DNA of 64,000 bases from Clostridiales bacterium 1_7_47FAA (GTDB taxonomy: Bacteria > Bacillota > Clostridia > Lachnospirales > Lachnospiraceae): positions 180,750 to 244,749 of the forward strand of contig DS990261.1 in assembly GCA_000155435.1 (NCBI GenBank). Reading direction: 5' to 3'. The notes beneath the pieces were generated by a model. That model searched no databases, was not told the DNA's origin, and saw only the letters and a program-made list of their open reading frames with translations. Positions 35,469 to 44,214 of this stretch are shown here, one piece after another (within the stretch, counting starts at the first letter, position 1; each line of letters begins with the position of its first letter). The position numbers and the translations under genes were made by a program.

Positions 35469-35502
35469 GTCCCTTCAACTTTGGAGGGACTTTGTTTATA
35501 AT
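35469..35502 (+). promoter_or_regulatory. Promoter of the first ABC transporter operon
   Basis: TATAAT at 35497-35502 has a poor -35 match (TTCAAC, 35474-35479) that overlaps an inverted repeat, GTCCCT (35469-35474) and AGGGAC (35485-35490). A weak -35 plus a dyad suits activation by the preceding AraC-type regulator. Inference. Confidence 0.45.
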
Positions 35503-35572
35503 TTAAGTATGATAGTTGAAACGGGACCATATGATCCGCAGCACAGGCTGCGCAGAGAAGAGGAGGTATTTT

Positions 35573-36949
35573 ATGAAAAAAACACTTGCGGTCATGATGT
35601 CGGCGCTGATGGTGGGAGGATTGGCACTCAGCGGCTGCGGAGGCGGCCAGACAGCCACCACGGCAGCGCCCACGGGGGCGGCTAAGACAGAGGCGGCCGG
35701 AACAGAGTCCGCGGCAGAATCAGCTGCACCGGAGGCCGCTTCAGGGGAACAGGTGACGATTACAATCAGCAACTGGCTGGAGGCGGAGGAGGCCACATCG
35801 GCAATCTTTAAGGAACTGCTGGATGATTTCATGGCTGCCAACCCGGATATCAAGGTTGAGTCCCAGGCCATCCCATTCAACCAGTACAAGGACCAGGTCC
35901 TGATTGCAGGCACCTCAGGCAATGCAGCGGACGTAATCATGGGGAATTCACAGATGATGAGCGCCTTTAACGGGGCAGGCATCCTGGCTGAACTGGATTC
36001 CCTGGCTTCCAAGGATGTGCTGGATGATATCTATCCCGGTTATCTGTCCGGCACTACATATGGCGGCAAGGTAAAGGCGCTGTCATGGGCGCCCCACCCC
36101 ATTGCCATGTATTACAACAAGGATTTATTTACCAAGGCAGGCCTGGACCCTGAGAAGGCGCCTGCAACCTGGGATGAGATGACGGAGGCTGCCAAGGCAG
36201 TGGCGGCGCTGGGCAAGGACGATTCCGGCAATACCATCTACGGCCTGGGGCTTCCCACGGGCAAGGTTGCCCACACGGGAACTGTGTTTAACGGTATCTT
36301 CTATACCTTTGGCGGACACTTTGTGGATAAGGACGGGATGGTTGACCTGAATAATGAAGGCAATGTGGCAGCCCTGACCTGGACCAAGGAGCTGGTGGAT
36401 GCCAAGGTGATTCCGGCAGGACTTGAGATTAAGGATTTGCGCGGATTGTTCGCATCCGGCCAGATCGGCATCATATTTGACGGTGACATGGGCCGCGGCG
36501 CGTTCCGGGCCAGCAGCGGTATCGGTGAGGAATTTGATAAGAAAATGGGAATCGCCATTATCCCGGCAGGAGAGACAGGCAGAAGCGAGACCGTGTATAC
36601 AGAGCACCAGCTGGCTGTATTTGAGAAATCAGAGCACAAGGAAGCAGCCATCCGCCTGGTAGAGTACCTGATTGGCAAGGATGCAATGTTAAAGTACCAC
36701 AAGTCCAATGCGGTCCTCTCTGCAAGGAAATCCATAGCAACACTTCCTGAGATGAATGAGGATTATTTCATGGAGGTATTTAACAAGCAGTCTGAAACAG
36801 CCAGCCCGCTTCCGGCCACCAATGCCATGTTTGATAATGCCATGAACGAGGTGACAAAGGCCATTGAGCGTATTGTTGTCAATAATGAGGACATTGCCAC
36901 GGTGCTGGACGAGACAAATGCAACAATCAGAGAGATGTATGGACAGTAA
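35573..36949 (+). CDS. ABC transporter sugar-binding lipoprotein (first set)
   Basis: The 458-residue family-1 extracellular solute-binding protein has a lipoprotein signal ending LALSGC, with the lipidated Cys near residue 21, then a low-complexity Ala/Thr linker. The mature part has the usual fold (QVTITISNWLEAEEATSAIF at its start). The start at 35573 is set by AGAGGAGG and the signal peptide. It would capture an oligosaccharide, possibly sulfated given the sulfatase gene at the end of the operon. Confidence 0.9.
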   Translation: MKKTLAVMMSALMVGGLALSGCGGGQTATTAAPTGAAKTEAAGTESAAESAAPEAASGEQVTITISNWLEAEEATSAIFKELLDDFMAANPDIKVESQAIPFNQYKDQVLIAGTSGNAADVIMGNSQMMSAFNGAGILAELDSLASKDVLDDIYPGYLSGTTYGGKVKALSWAPHPIAMYYNKDLFTKAGLDPEKAPATWDEMTEAAKAVAALGKDDSGNTIYGLGLPTGKVAHTGTVFNGIFYTFGGHFVDKDGMVDLNNEGNVAALTWTKELVDAKVIPAGLEIKDLRGLFASGQIGIIFDGDMGRGAFRASSGIGEEFDKKMGIAIIPAGETGRSETVYTEHQLAVFEKSEHKEAAIRLVEYLIGKDAMLKYHKSNAVLSARKSIATLPEMNEDYFMEVFNKQSETASPLPATNAMFDNAMNEVTKAIERIVVNNEDIATVLDETNATIREMYGQ

Positions 36950-36993
36950 ATAAAACGTGAATCCAGAAGTCAGGGAAGCATCAGTCTGAATCA

Positions 36994-37031
36994 GGAGCGG
37001 CTGCAGATCATCCTGCATCCGCTCCGCTTTT
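36994..37031 (+). terminator. Hairpin between binding-protein and permease genes
   Basis: GGAGCGG (36994-37000) with inner TGCAG pairs with TGCA and CCGCTCC (37019-37025), then CTTTTAT. It is probably a partial terminator that lets the binding protein be made in excess of the permeases. Confidence 0.6.
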
Positions 37032-37049
37032 ATCAATGGGAGGTCTGGC

Positions 37050-37925
37050 ATGGGAACAAAGAAAAAAGTCAACTGGTTTATGGTGATGCTTCTGGTGCCC
37101 GCGGTGGCAATGCTCATGGTCACCATCATCATACCTGTTTTTGTTGTGATTGGGATGAGCTTTTACCATTACAACCTGTTGGACATGAATAATATCACAT
37201 GGAATGATTTTGCCAATTACAAGGCGGTGTTTAAGGATGCGGAGTTCATCCGTACCTTTGGGCGGACCCTTATCTATGTGTGCAGTACGGTGGCAGCCCA
37301 GTTTTTTATCGGCCTGGGCGTGGCGCTTCTGCTTAACAGCAAAAACCTGAAGGGAAGGAAGCTGTTCCGGAGCCTCCTGTTCCTTCCGTGGACCATCCCG
37401 TCCCTGGTGGTGGCGGTTACCTGGATGTTCATATTCCAGCCGCAGTATGGCATTGTGAACTATCTGCTGAACCTGGGGGATTACAGTGTCCTTGGAAGTC
37501 CGGGGACAGCCATGGCCGGCGTGGTGATATCCGCGGTCTGGAAGCAGATGCCCCTTATGATGATCATGCTTCTATCCGGGTTACAGACCGTTCCCGAGGA
37601 TTTAAAGGAGGCGGCTGAGATAGACGGGGCCACGGGACTTCAGAAATTTTTATGTATCACGGTTCCCTGTATCATGCCGGTTGTGAGGACAGTGACCCTT
37701 ACCTCCATCGTGTCCAACTTCCAGATGTTCGTGCTGTTCTTCACCATGACAGGAGGAGGTCCGGTAAGGGCCACCACCACGTTGCCGCTGTACACCTATG
37801 AGACAGCATTCTCAGGCTTTAACCTGGGTAAGGGCGCTGCCATCGGTGTGTGCTGGCTGGTGTTCCTGATTATCTTCTCCACTATTTACAACAAGGTCCT
37901 TTCCGCCAAGGAAGTGGAATATTAA
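37050..37925 (+). CDS. Sugar ABC transporter permease, MalF/UgpA type (first set)
   Basis: A 291-residue membrane protein with six helices and the EAA loop (EDLKEAAEIDGATGLQKFLC) that contacts the ATPase. It pairs with the permease 12 bp downstream. No ATPase gene is in the operon, as is usual for Lachnospiraceae, where a shared MsmK-type ATPase serves several importers. Start after GGGAGG. Confidence 0.9.
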   Translation: MGTKKKVNWFMVMLLVPAVAMLMVTIIIPVFVVIGMSFYHYNLLDMNNITWNDFANYKAVFKDAEFIRTFGRTLIYVCSTVAAQFFIGLGVALLLNSKNLKGRKLFRSLLFLPWTIPSLVVAVTWMFIFQPQYGIVNYLLNLGDYSVLGSPGTAMAGVVISAVWKQMPLMMIMLLSGLQTVPEDLKEAAEIDGATGLQKFLCITVPCIMPVVRTVTLTSIVSNFQMFVLFFTMTGGGPVRATTTLPLYTYETAFSGFNLGKGAAIGVCWLVFLIIFSTIYNKVLSAKEVEY

Positions 37926-37937
37926 GGAGGTGCGCGG

Positions 37938-38771
37938 ATGAAAAAGAAAACATGGCAGTCCATTCTTAAATATGCATCCATAACAGCCATTACCATATGC
38001 TTTGTTTTTCCCATTTACTGGATGCTGCTCACCTCCATCAAGCCCAATGAAGCCATCTTGAAGCTTCCGCCCCAGTTTGTCCCGGTGACCACCACCATGG
38101 CCAATTACAGGGGAATCCTGACGGACGGCAAGTTCCTTGTATTCTACAGGAACAATGTGATCGTATCGGGAATCACCACCCTGGTGACCCTTATCCTGGC
38201 GGTATTGGCAGCCTATTCATTTTCCCGGTACCGGTTCAGGGGGAGCCGGTTTGTGATGATGCTGTTTCTTTCCACCCAGATGTTCCCGGCCATGACCCTT
38301 CTCATAGCCCTTTACAACATGTACTTCCGTCTGGGGCTTTTGAATACCTATACGGCCCTGGTGCTGGCCTGCTCCACCAATGCCCTGCCCATGTCGGTGT
38401 GGATACTCAAAGGATTTTTTGACACCATATCCAAGTCCCTGGAGGAGGCTGCCTATATTGACGGCTGCTCCAAGGGAAGGACCCTCATGCAGGTCATCCT
38501 GCCCCTGGTAAAGCCGGGTATCCTGGCAGTGGGACTGTACTCCTTCCTGATTTCCTGGGAGGATTTCCTCTGGGGCCTGACCCTGGTCAACAAGACCGGG
38601 ATGCGCACCCTTGCCTCCGGTATCGCAATGACCTATCTGGGCGAATACAATTACGATTGGGGAAGGGTCATGGCGGCAGCGGTGGGCGCGGCCATCCCCA
38701 TCCTGGTCATATTCATCTTTTTGCAGAAATACATGATAGCGGGCCTTACCGCAGGGGCGGTGAAGGAATAG
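37938..38771 (+). CDS. Sugar ABC transporter permease, MalG/UgpE type (first set)
   Basis: A 277-residue six-helix permease with EAA loop KSLEEAAYIDGCSKGRTLMQ and the family C-terminus GLTAGAVKE. It forms the channel with the product of the preceding gene. AAGGAGG precedes the start. The sulfatase gene follows at 41 bp. Confidence 0.9.
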   Translation: MKKKTWQSILKYASITAITICFVFPIYWMLLTSIKPNEAILKLPPQFVPVTTTMANYRGILTDGKFLVFYRNNVIVSGITTLVTLILAVLAAYSFSRYRFRGSRFVMMLFLSTQMFPAMTLLIALYNMYFRLGLLNTYTALVLACSTNALPMSVWILKGFFDTISKSLEEAAYIDGCSKGRTLMQVILPLVKPGILAVGLYSFLISWEDFLWGLTLVNKTGMRTLASGIAMTYLGEYNYDWGRVMAAAVGAAIPILVIFIFLQKYMIAGLTAGAVKE

Positions 38772-38812
38772 GCCTGGATAAAGGAACTGTGGTTTGAGAA
38801 ATGGAGGAAGTC

Positions 38813-40147
38813 ATGAAACAGAAGCAGAATATAGTATTTTTCTTTTCCGACCAGCAGCGGGCGGACACCCTGGGATGCAACGGGCAGCCCCTGCCGGTCA
38901 CACCGTGCCTGGACCGGTTTGCATGTGAGGACGCGGTGAATTTTTCCAATGCATTCACGCCCCAGCCAGTGTGCGGCCCGGCTAGGGCCATGCTTCAGAC
39001 CGGGCTGTATCCGACGCAGACCGGCTGTTACCGCAACGCGGTCTCCCTTCCGGCGGAGCAGAAAACCCTGGCCGGATACCTGAGGGAGGCGGGCTACCGG
39101 GTGGCTTATGTGGGAAAATGGCATCTGGCTTCGGATGAGCATGAGAACCACTATGAAACCATTCCGGTTCCCCTTGAACGGCGGGGAGGGTATGATGATT
39201 ACTGGATGGCCGCGGATGTGCTGGAGTTTACTTCCCATGGATATGGCGGCTATGTGTTTGACAAGGATGGCAATAAACTGGAGTTCACCGGCTACAGGAC
39301 AGACTGCCTGACCGACCACGCGGTCCGTTACATTGAGGAGTATGACAGCAGGGAACCGTTTTTCCTGATGGTTTCCCATATTGAACCGCACCATCAGAAT
39401 GACAGGGGGGATTATGAGGGGCCGGAGGGAAGCAGGGAGCGGTTCGGGGATTTTGTGCCTCCGGCCGACCTGGAACCTGGAAAAGGGGACTGGGAAAAGT
39501 TTTACCCGGATTACCTGGGCTGCTGCCATGCACTGGATACTAATTTCGGCCGTGTGGTTGAGGCATTGAAGGAAAAGGGGATTTACGGACAGACCATGGT
39601 GGTTTATGCCAGCGACCACGGCTGCCACTTCCGCACCCGCTCGGATGAGGTGGTGGAACATGGTTATGATGACTATAAGCGCAACAGTTTTGAGGGAACC
39701 ATCCATGTCCCCCTGCTGATTAAAGGGGATGGGTTCAGGAAAGGCGTAAACGAGGAACGGGTGGTAAGCCTTCTGGATTTGCCGAGGACCATCCTGACAG
39801 CGGCCGGGATTGAAACCGGGAAACTGGACCTTCAGGGACGTCCCCTCCAGGAGGTGGATGCCCCTGACTGGGAAGAGGAGGTCTATATCCAGATCAGTGA
39901 AAGCTTTGTGGGCCGGGCCTTGCGCACCAGACGGTATAAATATGTGGTATATGCCCCTGAGGCCAACCCCTGGACGGAAAGCGGAAGTCCTGTTTATCAG
40001 GAGAAATATCTGTTTGACCTGGAACAAGATCCGTTGGAGAGGAATAACCTTATTGCAGAGCCTGGGTATGGGGCGGTGAAGGAGCGTCTGCGGGAACGGA
40101 TTATGAAGCTGGGGGTTAAGGCCGGGGAGGATTTTTGTGTGAAATGA
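38813..40147 (+). CDS. Cytoplasmic sulfatase, FGly type
   Basis: This 444-residue S1-family sulfatase starts QNIVFFFSDQQRADTLGCNG and carries the maturation signature C-G-P-A-R with Cys54 (CGPARAMLQTG), the residue converted to formylglycine. Further metal or substrate segments are GKWHL, SHIEPHHQND and YASDHGCHF. There is no signal peptide, so it acts inside the cell, on sulfated sugar imported by the ABC transporter encoded just upstream. Phosphonate monoester hydrolase is the main alternative. An anaerobic sulfatase-maturating enzyme must be encoded outside this window. The ATG at 38813 is chosen over 38801 because GGAGG precedes it. Confidence 0.85.
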   Translation: MKQKQNIVFFFSDQQRADTLGCNGQPLPVTPCLDRFACEDAVNFSNAFTPQPVCGPARAMLQTGLYPTQTGCYRNAVSLPAEQKTLAGYLREAGYRVAYVGKWHLASDEHENHYETIPVPLERRGGYDDYWMAADVLEFTSHGYGGYVFDKDGNKLEFTGYRTDCLTDHAVRYIEEYDSREPFFLMVSHIEPHHQNDRGDYEGPEGSRERFGDFVPPADLEPGKGDWEKFYPDYLGCCHALDTNFGRVVEALKEKGIYGQTMVVYASDHGCHFRTRSDEVVEHGYDDYKRNSFEGTIHVPLLIKGDGFRKGVNEERVVSLLDLPRTILTAAGIETGKLDLQGRPLQEVDAPDWEEEVYIQISESFVGRALRTRRYKYVVYAPEANPWTESGSPVYQEKYLFDLEQDPLERNNLIAEPGYGAVKERLRERIMKLGVKAGEDFCVK

Positions 40148-40251
40148 AACCAGCAGAAAGGGTATGGCTGTTTCTGGTATGGATTATACCATGAAGCGGT
40201 TATGCCTTTTCTTTTTTTGCCATTTTTTCCATCTTCAATTTTGCCATAAGA

Positions 40252-40275
40252 TTTTCTGATGATTTAATCAGAAAA
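40252..40275. promoter_or_regulatory. Palindromic site upstream of the dehydrogenase operon
   Basis: TTTTCTGAT (40252-40260) and ATCAGAAAA (40267-40275) are perfect inverted repeats around GATTTA, 63 bp before the dehydrogenase start. This looks like an operator for an unidentified regulator. No convincing -35/-10 pair was found. Confidence 0.45.
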
Positions 40276-40337
40276 AAATATTTTACTTATGACGGATAAA
40301 AGATTACGATATAGGCAGACAAAAAACAAGGAGGGGT

Positions 40338-41408
40338 ATGGCATTGAAGACACATAAGATTGCTGTAATCGCAGGCGATGGAATTGGGCCTGAAGTGCTG
40401 GCTGAGGGGGTCAGGGTCTTAAAGCAGGTGGCGGAATGCGACGGAGGATTTTCGTTTGAATTTACATATTTTCCGTGGGGATGCGAGTACTATTTAAAGA
40501 CAGGGAAAATGATGGATGAGGACGGGATTGGGAAGCTGAAACAGTTTGACGCCATCTTCTTAGGGGCAGTGGGATATCCCGGTGTGCCGGACCACATCTC
40601 ACTGTGGGATCTGCTCCTGAACATACGCAAAAGCTTTGACCAGTACGTGAACCTGCGACCGGTAAAGCTGCTGGAAGGGGCGCCGTGTCCCCTGAAGGAT
40701 GTGAACAGGAAAGACGTTGACATGATATTTGTGAGGGAGAACAGCGAGGGCGAATACGCGGGGAGCGGCAGCTGGCTGTTTAAGGGAAAACCTCATGAAG
40801 TGGTGCTTCAGGAGGGCGTATTCTCCAGGCACGGATGTGAACGCATCATCCGTTATGCCTATGATCTGGCAAGGGAAAAGGGCAGGACCCTGACCAGTAT
40901 CAGCAAGGGGAATGCCCTGAATTATTCCATGGTTTTCTGGGATCAGATATTTAAGGAGGTGGGAGCGGATTACCCCGATGTGAAGACATTTTCCTATCTG
41001 GTAGACGCGGCCAGCATGTTCATGGTAAAGGATCCGGGACGGTTTGAGATAGTTGTCACCTCCAACCTGTTCGGGGATATCCTGACGGATCTGGGCGCTG
41101 CAATTGCAGGGGGCATGGGACTGGCGGCAGGAGCAAACCTGAACCCGGAACGGGAGTTCCCGTCCATGTTCGAACCGATACATGGCTCTGCGCCGGATAT
41201 TGCGGGACAGGGAAAGGCCAATCCACTGGCAACGGTCTGGTCTGCAAGCCAGATGCTGGATTTCTTTGGATACAGACAGTGGGGGGAAAGGCTGATTGAT
41301 ATCATCGAGGAGATCCTGAAGGAGAAAAAGGTACTTACACCTGACCTTGACGGCACGGCAACCACAAGCCAGGTGGGGGACGAAGTTATTTCAAAGCTGA
41401 GGCAGTAA
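40338..41408 (+). CDS. Tartrate/D-malate dehydrogenase-like decarboxylating dehydrogenase
   Basis: A 356-residue member of the isocitrate/isopropylmalate dehydrogenase family. HKIAVIAGDGIGPEVLAEGV opens the protein. FPWGCEYYLKTGKMM, HISLWDLLLNIRKSFDQYVN, the metal-site segment TSNLFGDILTDLGAA and the NAD segment EPIHGSAPDIAGQGKANPLA follow. The WGCEYYxKTGxMM pattern points to the tartrate/D-malate subgroup rather than leucine synthesis. It would oxidise a 2-hydroxy acid with NAD. ATG at 40338 has AAGGAGG only three bases away, so the in-frame TTG at 40344 may be the real start. Confidence 0.8.
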   Translation: MALKTHKIAVIAGDGIGPEVLAEGVRVLKQVAECDGGFSFEFTYFPWGCEYYLKTGKMMDEDGIGKLKQFDAIFLGAVGYPGVPDHISLWDLLLNIRKSFDQYVNLRPVKLLEGAPCPLKDVNRKDVDMIFVRENSEGEYAGSGSWLFKGKPHEVVLQEGVFSRHGCERIIRYAYDLAREKGRTLTSISKGNALNYSMVFWDQIFKEVGADYPDVKTFSYLVDAASMFMVKDPGRFEIVVTSNLFGDILTDLGAAIAGGMGLAAGANLNPEREFPSMFEPIHGSAPDIAGQGKANPLATVWSASQMLDFFGYRQWGERLIDIIEEILKEKKVLTPDLDGTATTSQVGDEVISKLRQ

Positions 41409-41436
41409 AAGCAAGACTATTATATGGAGGGTGCAT

Positions 41437-42225
41437 ATGTGGAGAGATAAGAACTGGGGAGATTATAAGTTCCATTTGGTGATTTTGGTTTGCTGTATCC
41501 TGGCAGAGGCTGTTGGCCCTATCAAGATACCGGTTGGCGGGGTTACGGTTACACTTCTTCCGCTGCTGTATTCCATGATTTTCGTTCTGATTGTTTATAT
41601 GATTAAGCCAATCCGGTTTGTGAAGGAAAAGCAGGCAGAAATCGGTTCGGCGCTTCTGACACTGAGCGTGGCATTCCTGATGGCAAAGCTGGGAATTACC
41701 AGCGGCGCTTCCATTAAGGATGTAATCAGCGCGGGTCCTGTGCTGATCCTGCAGAACCTGGGAAATGTGGGGACCCTGCTGGTTGCACTTCCCATTGCCC
41801 TTCTTCTTGGAATGGGGCGTGAGGCTGTGGGCATGACCCATGCAATGAGCCGTGAACCTAACGTGGCCCTGATTTCCGATATGTTTGGGGCTGACTCCGC
41901 TGAGTTTAAGGGGGTCATGACCTGTTATATCGTGGGTACTATTTTCGGTACCATTTTCATGAGTATCGTACCGCCCATATTTGTGAGCCTTGGCATCTTT
42001 TCACCGGAATCAGCTGCCATGGCAGTGGGGGCGGGCAGTGCGTCCATGATGACGGCCGGTCTGGCCGGTGTCATGGAGGCGGCGCCCACAGCGAATCCGG
42101 ATGTGCTGACTGCATTTGCCAGTATCAGCAATGTGATTTCTTCATCGATTTCAGTGTATCTGGGACTGTTCATCACAGTGCCGCTGGGGAACGTTATCTA
42201 TAAGGCCATGAAAAAAGGAAAATAG
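41437..42225 (+). CDS. DUF3100 membrane protein
   Basis: A 262-residue integral membrane protein with about eight hydrophobic segments. The internal SREPNVALISDMFGADSAEF and GAGSASMMTAGLAGVMEAAP match DUF3100, a family of likely transporters without known substrate. The start at 41437 follows GGAGGG. It lies 28 bp after the dehydrogenase and 11 bp before a second small membrane gene, so the pair could be a two-component importer or exporter for the dehydrogenase's hydroxy acid. Confidence 0.75.
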   Translation: MWRDKNWGDYKFHLVILVCCILAEAVGPIKIPVGGVTVTLLPLLYSMIFVLIVYMIKPIRFVKEKQAEIGSALLTLSVAFLMAKLGITSGASIKDVISAGPVLILQNLGNVGTLLVALPIALLLGMGREAVGMTHAMSREPNVALISDMFGADSAEFKGVMTCYIVGTIFGTIFMSIVPPIFVSLGIFSPESAAMAVGAGSASMMTAGLAGVMEAAPTANPDVLTAFASISNVISSSISVYLGLFITVPLGNVIYKAMKKGK

Positions 42226-42236
42226 GGGGATTTCAT

Positions 42237-42710
42237 ATGGATAAGGAGAACAGAGTCAGTTTTGGGAGTGAGTTTTTTGATTGGGTCATGACATTCATTA
42301 TCGTGGCAATCCTGTCAGTTGCCTGTAACATTGTGGGCTATGGCGGAATACTTCTGGAGTCCATACCGGGGATGCTTATCTTTGCTGTCATCAGCCTGGC
42401 CGGACTGACGGTGAAGCATTTTGTTCCTGGAAACCTTCCGGCGGTTGCTTACATAGCGCTGATCGGTATGCTGGTGGCAATGCCATTTTCACCCATATCC
42501 GGGTTTGTCATCTACTGGGCCAATAAGGTGGCGCTGATGGCGGTCGTGACACCGATCCTTGCATACGCAGGCGTGATTGTTGGCCGCGACTGGCGGGAGT
42601 TCGTGAAGATCGGCTGGAAGGGAATCGTTGTCTCGCTGCTGGTCATCCTGGGCACGTTCTTTGTTTCGGGCGGCATGGCGGAAGTGATGGGACGGATGTT
42701 TGGCATGTGA
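42237..42710 (+). CDS. Small membrane partner of the DUF3100 protein
   Basis: A 157-residue protein with four or five membrane segments (FFDWVMTFIIVAILSVACNI, GMLIFAVISLAGLTV, AYIALIGMLVAMPF, ALMAVVTPILAYAGVIV, WKGIVVSLLVILGTFF). I recognise no family with certainty. The 11-bp gap behind DUF3100 suggests they form one transport complex. Confidence 0.6.
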   Translation: MDKENRVSFGSEFFDWVMTFIIVAILSVACNIVGYGGILLESIPGMLIFAVISLAGLTVKHFVPGNLPAVAYIALIGMLVAMPFSPISGFVIYWANKVALMAVVTPILAYAGVIVGRDWREFVKIGWKGIVVSLLVILGTFFVSGGMAEVMGRMFGM

Positions 42711-42796
42711 CGGATTGCGCAGGGATTGCGGGTTAAACGGTTAAGCTTGGATTGGCGCGGTGGATTGTGCGTCATGCGGCGGAAAGGAGAGGGAAC

Positions 42797-43882
42797 ATGG
42801 AGAATTTCCCATTATTGGAAATAGAGGGGACACCCTATGAGATTGGATATAGGCACGGCGAGGTTTTTAAGGAAAAGATAGCAGGGACCATCCAATGCTA
42901 CCGGGAAATGTTTAAGGATTATTCAGATTTGGAATGGGAGCGGGCAAAGGAACTTTCCACCCGGTTTACGGATATCATCCGTGATTACAATCCGGATTAT
43001 CTGGAGGAGATAAAAGGCGTTGCGGCTGGTTCCGGGTTTTCGTTTGAGGATATCCTTGCACTTAACTGCCGGAGTGAACTGGTATTCGTGGGCAACGAGA
43101 TGGATAAGGCGGACGGCGGATGTACGTCCATCGGAATCAGCAGCGACGCAGGGGCGGGAGGCGACGCCTTCCTGGCCCATAACTGGGACTGGAAGACCAG
43201 CCAGAGGGCGTCCATGGTCATGATGAAAATCAGGCAGAAGAACGGAAAGCCGGATATCTTCATGGTGACTGAGGCGGGGATTATCGGAAAGACCGGTTTT
43301 AACAGCGCCGGTATCTGCCTGTACCTGAATGCCCTGTCCACCAACCAGGCCCCTAAGGGGCTTCCGCTCCACCTGGCCATGAGGGGAATCCTGGACTGCG
43401 GCTCACTGGCAGAGGCCATCGGCGCCGCCACCAGGTTCCCGCTGGGGTGCTGTGCCAACTTTATGATTGGCCACAAAAACGGGGAGTGCGCTGACATTGA
43501 GATAGAGAACGAGGATTTTGATGTGCTGTATCCAAGGGATGGAATCCTGGTCCACACGAATCACTTTGTCAGCCCCCGCCTTCCTATCCTGCCCAGGAAG
43601 GACACGTCCAAGCAGAAGTTCCCGGATACCTTCGTACGGCTGGGAAGGGCGGATAAGCTGCTGAGGAAGAAAGGCAGGGATATATCGGAGAAGGATATCA
43701 TGGAGGTGCTCAGGGACCATGTGGAATATCCGTCCAGTATCTGCAGACATGAGGATCTGACTGCGCCAAAGGGGAAACGGATGGGGACCGTCTTCTCCAT
43801 GGTGGTCAACCTGACCCAGGGGAGGATTTATTTCTGTAAGGGGAATCCTTGTGAGCAGGGGTATGAGGAATATGGGATTTAA
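42797..43882 (+). CDS. C45-family autoproteolytic acyltransferase/hydrolase
   Basis: A 361-residue Ntn-hydrolase of the acyl-CoA:6-aminopenicillanate acyltransferase (C45) family. EIEGTPYEIGYRHGEVFKEK and YLEEIKGVAAGSGFSFEDIL precede GG-Cys109-TSIG, where self-cleavage before the Cys would free the catalytic N-terminus. GDAFLAHNWDW and the later GCCANFMIGHKNGECADIE fit the family. It cleaves or transfers an amide-linked acyl group of unknown identity. The start at 42797 follows GGAGAGG. Its position after the DUF3100 pair suggests it processes the transported conjugate, for instance an N-acyl or amide form of the acid. Confidence 0.8.
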   Translation: MENFPLLEIEGTPYEIGYRHGEVFKEKIAGTIQCYREMFKDYSDLEWERAKELSTRFTDIIRDYNPDYLEEIKGVAAGSGFSFEDILALNCRSELVFVGNEMDKADGGCTSIGISSDAGAGGDAFLAHNWDWKTSQRASMVMMKIRQKNGKPDIFMVTEAGIIGKTGFNSAGICLYLNALSTNQAPKGLPLHLAMRGILDCGSLAEAIGAATRFPLGCCANFMIGHKNGECADIEIENEDFDVLYPRDGILVHTNHFVSPRLPILPRKDTSKQKFPDTFVRLGRADKLLRKKGRDISEKDIMEVLRDHVEYPSSICRHEDLTAPKGKRMGTVFSMVVNLTQGRIYFCKGNPCEQGYEEYGI

Positions 43883-43963
43883 ATCCGGAGGATAGAGATT
43901 TAAATCCGGATGATATGGAATTTAAATCCGGATGATATGGAATTTAAATCCGGATGATATGGG
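43877..43963. repeat. 22-bp tandem repeat across the C45 stop codon
   Basis: Four units of ATTTAAATCCGGATGATATG plus two bases run from 43877 to 43963, the first being 21 bp. The gene's own TAA (43880-43882) lies in the first unit, so the 3' end of the gene has been amplified. The rest of the gap to 44214 holds a terminator and an AT-rich leader with no clear consensus promoter. Confidence 0.9.
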
Positions 43964-44009
43964 ATTTACCGGTTAAGGAAAAACGCGTTGGTTATATGAG
44001 ACAGATTGT

Positions 44010-44036
44010 GCTGCCCGGGAACGGGCAGCCTTTTTT
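44010..44036 (+). terminator. Terminator after the dehydrogenase-DUF3100-C45 operon
   Basis: GCTGCCCG (44010-44017) pairs with CGGGCAGC (44022-44029), followed by six Ts to 44036. Confidence 0.9.
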
Positions 44037-44214
44037 AGTTCGCATAAAAGATAGCCTGTGATAAGATATTCCACGATTATTTGTGCATAATATACTATTT
44101 ATATAGAAAAATAACAAGAAATATAATAATACAGCTAAAAATTCGTATATAAGTATATGCTCCGGTCTGCTAAAATTCTGTTATAACCATTTACAGACAA
44201 GAGGAGGATGTATC

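Noticed and set aside
38651-40027. 458-codon antisense frame over the sulfatase gene
   Set aside because: Shadow of a strongly conserved coding strand. No family pattern or ribosome site.
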